Source of the DNA: Spirochaetaceae bacterium
GTDB taxonomy: Bacteria > Spirochaetota > Spirochaetia > Treponematales > Rectinemataceae
Direction of reading: 5' to 3'
Assembly: GCA_025355995.1 (NCBI GenBank)
Contig: JANXYQ010000096.1
Span: 46,147 to 110,146, forward strand
DNA: 64,000 nt
In this document: in pieces, positions 58,296 to 64,000 of the stretch
How the letters are laid out: the number at the start of each line of letters is the position of its first letter
Position numbering within the stretch: the first letter of the stretch is position 1
Position numbers and translations under genes: made by a program
Notes under the pieces: generated by a model
What the model saw: only the letters and a program-made list of their open reading frames with translations
Told to the model about the DNA's origin: nothing
Databases searched by the model: none

Positions 58296-61200
58296 GCGCC
58301 AGGAAGCTCGCGGCCCTCGCTGCCGTACTTCTCCTCGCCTGCTTGCCGGCCGTCGCCCAACTAGCCGGCAAGCTCTACGCGCGGCCCCAGGCCGAGCTGC
58401 TCTTCCCCTTCGATACCTACGTCAACGCCACTTCCCAGGCGAGCGAGGCCCTCTATTCGACCGTATCCTTCGGGATAGGATCGACCCTGGATTTCGCCGT
58501 CCTACCCTGGCTCCTGCCCTTCGTGAGGGGGCAGTACGTAGACGCACCCTATGCTTCCGGGGGCTCGGCCCTCCAGGCTGCCGAGGGGGACCTCGGCGTC
58601 GGCGCGATCTGGAGGCCAACGGACAGGCTCTCGCTCCGCCTGGACGCGATGGGCGGCCTTGCCCAACTCTTCGCGCCGTCGAAGAGCGGCCCCGCCTACG
58701 CCGCGGGCGCGAGGCTCGGCCTCGGGTACCGGTTCGCCCCTGCGATTACCCTAGGCTTGAGCGGCGGCTACTCGACCTACTTCGGGACGCAAGCCCCCAT
58801 TTTTTCGGCCTTCGAGGCCGGGCTCTCCCTGAGCTACGACCTCTCGGCGGTCGCGGGTCCGAAGCCGCGCCTCTCGGTCGAGGACGTCAAGCTCGACGCG
58901 GTCTTCCCCTCCCTGTACGCCTATTACGACGACAACGCGTTCGGCTCGGTCAGGATCGTGAACCGCGAGGACGCCGCGATCCGCGACGTCAAGGTCTCGT
59001 TCAACGCCGGGCGCTACATGGACCAGCCGAAGGTCTGCGGCCAGTACGCCAGCATACCGCAGGGCGCCTCGATGACCGTTCCAGTCAAGGCTCTCTTCTC
59101 CGACTCGGTCCTCAATATCACGCAGGGCACCGACGCCAAGGCCGAGGTGATCGTCGAGTACAGCTACCTCGGGGTGGACCGGACGGTGCGCGCGCCCATC
59201 GACTTCCGCATGCATCACCGCAACGCGATCACCTGGTCCGACGACCGCCGCGCCGCCGCCTTCGTCTCGCCGACGAACCCCGCCGCCCTCTGGTTCTCCA
59301 AGTACGCCGCGGGCATCGTGCGCGACAGGCTCCGCGGCGATATCAACAAGCCCCTGCAATACGCGATCGGCATGTTCGAGTCCGAGCGACTGTACGGGCT
59401 CAATTACGTCGTTGTCCCGGCCAACGACTACTCGGTCAAGCACGGCCTGAAGGACTACATCGACTCCGTGCAGTTCCCCCACCAGACGCTCGCGAACCGC
59501 GGAGGCGACTGCTCGGACCTCGCGATACTCTTCGCGACCCTCATGCAGTCGGTCGGCGTCGAGGCTGCCTTCATCACGATACCCGGCCATATATTCGCGG
59601 CCTTCGACACCTCCCTTACCGAGGCTGCGGCTAAGGAGAGCTTCTACGATCCCGGCCTCCTCGTCTTCCAGGGCGGAAAGGCCTGGATTCCGGTCGAGGT
59701 CACGATGGTGAAGGACGGCTTCATCAAGGCATGGCGCGTGGCCGCGAAGGAATGGGCCGACAACAGCCGCGCCGGCGCCGCGGCCTTCTATCGACTGCCC
59801 GAATGCTGGAAGGTCTATCCCTCGGCCGCCTTCCCCGACGTGAACCCGCGATTTACCCTGCCCGACGACACCGATACCGCCCTGGCCTTCGACGGGGCCC
59901 TCGACCGCTTCGTCGCCCGGGAGATCGAGCCGAAGGTCCAGTCCCTCGAAGCCGCCGTCGCCAAGTCCGACCCCAAGCTGCGCGCCAACGAGCTTGGCAT
60001 CCTCTTCGCGAACTACGGCATGCTCAAGGAGTCCTGGAAATACCTCTCCGAGTCGGCGAAGGCCGGTCAGCAGGAAGCTTGGACGAACCTCGGCAACGTC
60101 GCCTACCTGCGCAAGGACTTCAATCTCGCGCTCTCGTATTTCCAATACGCGCTTTCGTTGAACGAGTCCGACGACTACGCCCTGCTCGGCCTGGCGCGCT
60201 GCCAATACGAGCTCGAGGACTTCAAGTCCTCCGACGCGGCCTACGCCCAGCTGAAATCCCGCAACCCCGAGCTCGCCGGCAAGTTCGGGTACCTCGCTTC
60301 CATCTTCGGAGGCGAGGGCCGCGCTTGGTCACTCGCCGATCGCTTCGCCAGCACTAAATGGTCGAGCCTGATGACGGCCAAGGCCGCTGTCGCCGCGCCA
60401 GCGCCAACGCCAGCACCAAAGGCGATCGCCGCGGTTCCGGCCATCCCGCTCGCGCCCGAACCGGCGGTCGCTGTCGCCCCGACGGTCGAGACTCCTCCCG
60501 AGGCGCCCGCCGGTCCGCCCGTCATCGCCGCCGAGCTTCCCGTAGATACCGAGCTCGCTCTGCGATCGGCGGATGCAGCCATGCAAAGGGCCTCGGTGGA
60601 CGAGGAGGCCAAGGCCGCCCAGGCTCAGGCCGCGGAGGCGCGAAGGGCAGCCTTGGCGAAGCCCGCGGTCCAGGCGCCGGTCGCCATCGAGCCTGCCGCG
60701 CCGATTGCGCCAGTAGCGGTTACCGCACCCATCGCCCCGCCGCCGATCGCCGTCGAGCTGCCGACCGACAAGGAACTCGCCCAAAAATCGGCGGACAACG
60801 CCGCGCAGAAGGCGGTAGCTGCCGCGCAGGTTAAACCGGCCGAGGCGCTCGTCCCCGCTGCTCCCAAGCCCGCAGCGGCGAAGGCGGCCCCGGCTGCGAT
60901 CGCTCCGCCGCCCATCTCGGCCGAGCTGCCGACCGATAAGGAGCTCGCGCAAAGATCGGCGGACATCGCCGCGCAGAAGGCCGCGGCCGCCCCGAAGGTC
61001 AAGCCGATAGCGGCGCCTGTCCCGCCCCCCCTGCAGCCCGCGGTCGAAGAGCCGGCTCCCGCGCAGGTAGCTCCGCCGGCCGCGGCGCCAGCCGTCGCCG
61101 ATACGAAACCGGTCGAGGCGCCAGCCTCCGTGCAAGAGCCGGCTGCGCCTGCGCAAGCTCCGCCAGCGCCCGCGACAGAGCCCGTGCACGTCACGGCACC

Positions 61201-61894
61201 CATAGAGACGCCTGAGCCCGCGCCCGTCGAGGCTGCTTCGATCGCTGAAGCGTCACCGCCGATCGTCGTCGTAAAAGTCCCCGAGATCGCCTCGGTCGGC
61301 GATTCGGATCTGCCCTTCGCGCTCGGCAAGGAACTCCTCCTCGAAGGCTTCGCCGCCGCGAGGCCTATCGTTGGCACATGGTCGATCAAGGACGGGGTTG
61401 CCAGGCAGACGGATCACGAAGCCTTCTACGCCAAGCTCGCCACGCCTCTAGTCCAGGACCAGCGCAGCTTCTCGTATTTCTTTAGCGCGCGCTCGAATGC
61501 CCGCGGAAGGGGCTGGGTTGGCCTCGGCCTCCACGTCTTTACGCCCAAATCCTATACGCTCAAGGGCTATGGGTCCGGCGACTCCCTCTGCGTTTGGCTG
61601 ACTCGCGATCCGGTCCACTTCAAGAAGGACATCACGAGGCTCCAGCTCTACCGCTCGGTGAACGACTGGGACATGAAGCTCCTCGATGAAGTGCCCGTGG
61701 CCGAGTCCATCTACGACCTCAACCGCTTCGAAGTCGGCGTCGATCCAGCCGCGGGAACAGTCTCGGTTTCGCTCAACGGCTCGGAGAGGCTCGTCGCCAA
61801 GGGCATCAAGAACCTGAGGGGCGGCGTCTACGTGATGCTGAGGGCCCTCGATACGGCTGAATTCACGGATTTCAGGGCCGAGGTCGCGAAGTAA
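58292..61894 (+). CDS. Large barrel / transglutaminase-like / TPR envelope protein
   Basis: A 1200-residue exported protein. A signal peptide (VLLLACLPAVAQ) precedes a barrel-like region to about 190. The transglutaminase-like core keeps RGGDCSDLAIL with Cys407, PGH with His433 and a nearby Asp439. TPR repeats follow near 560-680. About 690-990 is Pro/Ala-rich with three copies of an ELPxDxELA-type motif, probably a flexible or wall-spanning stalk. The last 180 residues resemble a concanavalin-like sandwich (GWVGLGLHVFTPKSY). Envelope assembly or peptide processing is plausible, but no substrate can be named. Confidence 0.75.
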   Translation: MSARKLAALAAVLLLACLPAVAQLAGKLYARPQAELLFPFDTYVNATSQASEALYSTVSFGIGSTLDFAVLPWLLPFVRGQYVDAPYASGGSALQAAEGDLGVGAIWRPTDRLSLRLDAMGGLAQLFAPSKSGPAYAAGARLGLGYRFAPAITLGLSGGYSTYFGTQAPIFSAFEAGLSLSYDLSAVAGPKPRLSVEDVKLDAVFPSLYAYYDDNAFGSVRIVNREDAAIRDVKVSFNAGRYMDQPKVCGQYASIPQGASMTVPVKALFSDSVLNITQGTDAKAEVIVEYSYLGVDRTVRAPIDFRMHHRNAITWSDDRRAAAFVSPTNPAALWFSKYAAGIVRDRLRGDINKPLQYAIGMFESERLYGLNYVVVPANDYSVKHGLKDYIDSVQFPHQTLANRGGDCSDLAILFATLMQSVGVEAAFITIPGHIFAAFDTSLTEAAAKESFYDPGLLVFQGGKAWIPVEVTMVKDGFIKAWRVAAKEWADNSRAGAAAFYRLPECWKVYPSAAFPDVNPRFTLPDDTDTALAFDGALDRFVAREIEPKVQSLEAAVAKSDPKLRANELGILFANYGMLKESWKYLSESAKAGQQEAWTNLGNVAYLRKDFNLALSYFQYALSLNESDDYALLGLARCQYELEDFKSSDAAYAQLKSRNPELAGKFGYLASIFGGEGRAWSLADRFASTKWSSLMTAKAAVAAPAPTPAPKAIAAVPAIPLAPEPAVAVAPTVETPPEAPAGPPVIAAELPVDTELALRSADAAMQRASVDEEAKAAQAQAAEARRAALAKPAVQAPVAIEPAAPIAPVAVTAPIAPPPIAVELPTDKELAQKSADNAAQKAVAAAQVKPAEALVPAAPKPAAAKAAPAAIAPPPISAELPTDKELAQRSADIAAQKAAAAPKVKPIAAPVPPPLQPAVEEPAPAQVAPPAAAPAVADTKPVEAPASVQEPAAPAQAPPAPATEPVHVTAPIETPEPAPVEAASIAEASPPIVVVKVPEIASVGDSDLPFALGKELLLEGFAAARPIVGTWSIKDGVARQTDHEAFYAKLATPLVQDQRSFSYFFSARSNARGRGWVGLGLHVFTPKSYTLKGYGSGDSLCVWLTRDPVHFKKDITRLQLYRSVNDWDMKLLDEVPVAESIYDLNRFEVGVDPAAGTVSVSLNGSERLVAKGIKNLRGGVYVMLRALDTAEFTDFRAEVAK
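60515..61000 (+). repeat. Three diverged repeats in the Pro/Ala-rich stalk
   Basis: The motif PPxIxxELPxDxELAxxSAD recurs at about 60515, 60737 and 60905 (the last two 168 bases apart), each followed by an Ala/Lys helix and a Pro-rich spacer. This suggests internal duplication within the large envelope protein. Confidence 0.7.
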
Positions 61895-61923
61895 ATATTG
61901 ATACTAGAATCCCGGGGGATACC

Positions 61924-64000
61924 ATGGCTACGACGAAAAAATGCATAGGAAGCTCGCGCGGTGCGAAGGCAACGATCATCGGTATCTCCCTCGGGGCGCT
62001 GCTCATGTCCTGTTCGAACATGCTCACGGGGAACGACATCAAGGCCGCGATCGGTACGGACGTGACGAAGGCGACGGCGGCTCCCGTCACCGTAACTATA
62101 AAGGCAAGCCCGGGTTCCGGCGGTTCCCTGTCGCTCAGCGGCGCGCAGGATGAGAAGGTCGGAGTTGATTTTTCACTGACGGCCACGCCGAACGACGCCA
62201 ACGTTTTCGGCGGTTGGACCTCCGCTGGCGGCGGGAACGTCACCTTTTCCTCGGCCTCTACGGCGACGACCTTGGCCAGAGTCGGAAGCTCCGCATCCGA
62301 TATAGTCATCACCGCGAATTTTATCGCGAGGCCCGCAATCTCGAGCTTCGATCCCTACACCAATAGCACCGTCGGCATCAACAAGATCATCAAGATCCTG
62401 TTTTCAAAGACGATGGACGCGAAAACCCTAACCATCGCCAACGTGACCGTGACCGCCGTAAGCATCGGGGATTTCGGCACCGTGGCCCCCGTCGACATCA
62501 CGAACAAATTCACCATGGTCCCGGTCGTCCTCGCTGGCGCCACCCTCCCGAGCGGATTCACTCTCCAGCTGAACGCCTCGCAGACTCTAGGGATCGCTCA
62601 GCGCATCACCGTGACGCTGAAGAAAGACTTCAGCGATGACGCCGATAATGCCATGCAGAATGATTTTGAATTCTTCTTCCTTACGGGCTCCTCCGCCGTC
62701 AACGCGCCGATCATCCAGGCGATTTCGGTCAGCAGGGACGGGACGAACGATATCGGCGCGAATAGCGCATTCAAGGCCTTCCCCGTTTTCGCGAAGGTCA
62801 CGGCCAATATCGACGTGGCCGGCGGCCAGGCTCTCACGAAAATCAGGTTCATCCTGACCGATACGGATGCTGGCGGCACGAAATTAGGCGGAACGACGCC
62901 GGAGACGATAGAGACCGTTTATAGCAGCGTCTACAATTCCTTTACGCCATTGGCGGCGCATGCAGACGGATACAAGACGATCGAGGTTCAGGTAAAGGAT
63001 AATTACGATCAATGGAGCGTCCTAAATCCGGGCGCGGATCAGAAGCTGCTGACTTACGATACGACGAATCCTAGTCCCCCGACTTTCGTTTCGAGCACCA
63101 GTCCCTACACGGATGGCACGACGTATTTCACCAAGACCGGCGGAGTGACTTTCACGGTACTCTCTGCCGATGCAGGATCCGGCATCGCAGGCTATACGAC
63201 TAATTCCAGCGGCGCCTCCCCGACCGCGACCGTGCTTATGGCCGCGAACGGGACCATATACGCGGTCGATTTCGCCGGGAACGTGTCGGCCGGGTTGGCT
63301 CTCTCGGTCGTCCAGGACTCTACGCCGCCCACCGGAGGCATCGGCGCGCCGTCCGGACCGACGATCTACCTGAGCGGGACTACGTATTTCACGAAGAGCG
63401 CGAGCCTGCCGTTCAATCCGGCGGCGACCGATAACATCGGCGGATCGGGCATGAAGGGCTATAATCTGGACGCGAGCTCGACCGTGGTAGGCCTTCCGCT
63501 TACGGTGAGCGCCGGTACGACGAAATCTATCTATGCGGTGGACAATCTAGGGAACGTAACCAATCTCGGGACGGTGACGGTCACTCAGGATACGGCAGCG
63601 CCGACATTGACGAGCGTCGGCATTCAGGGAACATCAGGAACGGACTACTACGCCGTCGGCAGTACCTATTTCACGAAGGGTACGAGCGCGTCGTTCATCC
63701 CCGTGGCGAGCGATGGTAGCGGGAGCGGCGTGAAGGGCTACAATATAGACGGCACCGCGTCCGCAGCGAGCACGCCATTCACCGTGACCGTCGCGGGTAG
63801 CCCAACGACGATCTATGCGGTGGACCATCTCGATCAAATAGGATCGTTGGCTACTGTATCGGTGACGACGGATACCGCGGGGCCGATCTCGACGAGCCTG
63901 AATCCGCAGGGTGTATCGGGGACGGATTACTTCGCGGTGGGGAGTACCTACTACACGAAGGGAACGAGCGTGTCGTTCGCTCCCTCGGCGAACGATGCCG
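61924..64000 (+). CDS. Repeat-containing surface lipoprotein, 3' end outside the window
   Basis: The frame is open for 692 codons to the window edge. A signal with lipobox LLMSC (Cys30) is followed by a bacterial-repeat-like domain (SPGSGGSLSLSG to about 115), a Big_5-like Ig domain (SSFDPYTNSTVGINKIIKIL) and then tandem repeats of about 94 residues marked by TYFTK, GSGxKGYN and IYAVD. The repeats resemble OmpL47-type domains known from spirochaete surface proteins. GC content is lower than in the housekeeping genes. It starts 30 bases after the preceding stop with a GGGGGAT ribosome site and no terminator between, so it belongs to the same operon. An adhesin or surface-layer role is inference. 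Confidence 0.85.
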   Translation, partial: MATTKKCIGSSRGAKATIIGISLGALLMSCSNMLTGNDIKAAIGTDVTKATAAPVTVTIKASPGSGGSLSLSGAQDEKVGVDFSLTATPNDANVFGGWTSAGGGNVTFSSASTATTLARVGSSASDIVITANFIARPAISSFDPYTNSTVGINKIIKILFSKTMDAKTLTIANVTVTAVSIGDFGTVAPVDITNKFTMVPVVLAGATLPSGFTLQLNASQTLGIAQRITVTLKKDFSDDADNAMQNDFEFFFLTGSSAVNAPIIQAISVSRDGTNDIGANSAFKAFPVFAKVTANIDVAGGQALTKIRFILTDTDAGGTKLGGTTPETIETVYSSVYNSFTPLAAHADGYKTIEVQVKDNYDQWSVLNPGADQKLLTYDTTNPSPPTFVSSTSPYTDGTTYFTKTGGVTFTVLSADAGSGIAGYTTNSSGASPTATVLMAANGTIYAVDFAGNVSAGLALSVVQDSTPPTGGIGAPSGPTIYLSGTTYFTKSASLPFNPAATDNIGGSGMKGYNLDASSTVVGLPLTVSAGTTKSIYAVDNLGNVTNLGTVTVTQDTAAPTLTSVGIQGTSGTDYYAVGSTYFTKGTSASFIPVASDGSGSGVKGYNIDGTASAASTPFTVTVAGSPTTIYAVDHLDQIGSLATVSVTTDTAGPISTSLNPQGVSGTDYFAVGSTYYTKGTSVSFAPSANDA
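63121..64000 (+). repeat. Tandem Ig/OmpL47-like repeats of 87-94 residues
   Basis: TYFTK/TYYTK-type repeat starts lie at 63121, 63382, 63664 and 63946, spaced 261, 282 and 282 bases. The later two intervals are equal and the sequences are more alike, indicating recent duplication. The array continues past the window. Confidence 0.85.

Noticed and set aside
60515..61240. CRISPR-like repeat array
   Set aside because: The repeats are in frame, of unequal length and encode a Pro/Ala-rich stalk; there are no uniform repeat-spacer units.

Overview
The window looks like a GC-rich (well above 60% by eye) chromosomal segment from a free-living or gut-associated spirochaete, probably Spirochaetales. 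Four things point there. RpoB carries Asn at the position equivalent to E. coli Ser531, the known signature of naturally rifampicin-resistant spirochaetes. The gene order rpmG - tRNA-Trp - secE - nusG - rplKAJL - rpoBC - rpsL - rpsG resembles that of Treponema. A tandem STAS protein and a treponeme-like PlsC protein lie nearby. Lipoproteins and beta-barrel proteins are abundant. The species is not identified.

Layout. 1-20156 is mixed housekeeping and envelope DNA: a cut-off outer-membrane protein, an XRE regulator, radA, malQ, a GH3-like protein, a nucleoside-gate membrane protein, clpP-purC, a secreted EEP-family phosphoesterase, a divergent DNA methyltransferase, and a tightly overlapping XPB helicase / Helicase_C_3-WYL / NYN-OST-HTH nuclease / GNAT operon. 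A UDG-fold protein follows, then an envelope module (beta-barrel, M30-type metalloprotease lipoprotein, Tyr-rich lipoprotein). 20251-21894 is murJ. 21930-34926 is the tRNA-Thr - rpmG - tRNA-Trp - secE - nusG - rplKAJL - rpoBC - rpsLG block, punctuated by many intergenic hairpins. 34926-38154 is an insert of LysR, STAS, PlsC and LiaF-like genes. 38325-56079 holds a divergent EF-G paralogue, tuf, the complete S10-spc-alpha ribosomal cluster (rpsJ to rplQ) and a small zinc-ribbon gene before a strong terminator. 56123-64000 is a surface operon: two paralogous barrel/transglutaminase-like/TPR proteins and a repeat lipoprotein that runs off the window.

How it works together. The central 34 kb makes ribosomes, RNA polymerase and the Sec channel. 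The flanks supply DNA repair, polysaccharide use and envelope functions. A recurring pattern in the single-gene regions is a sigma70-type promoter whose -10 box ends only 6-10 nt before the ATG with no Shine-Dalgarno sequence, which predicts leaderless mRNAs for radA, the gate protein, the methyltransferase, XPB and murJ. Three convergent gene pairs overlap at their stop codons. No CRISPR array, insertion sequence, prophage or rRNA gene is visible. No stretch longer than about 300 bases lacks a gene.
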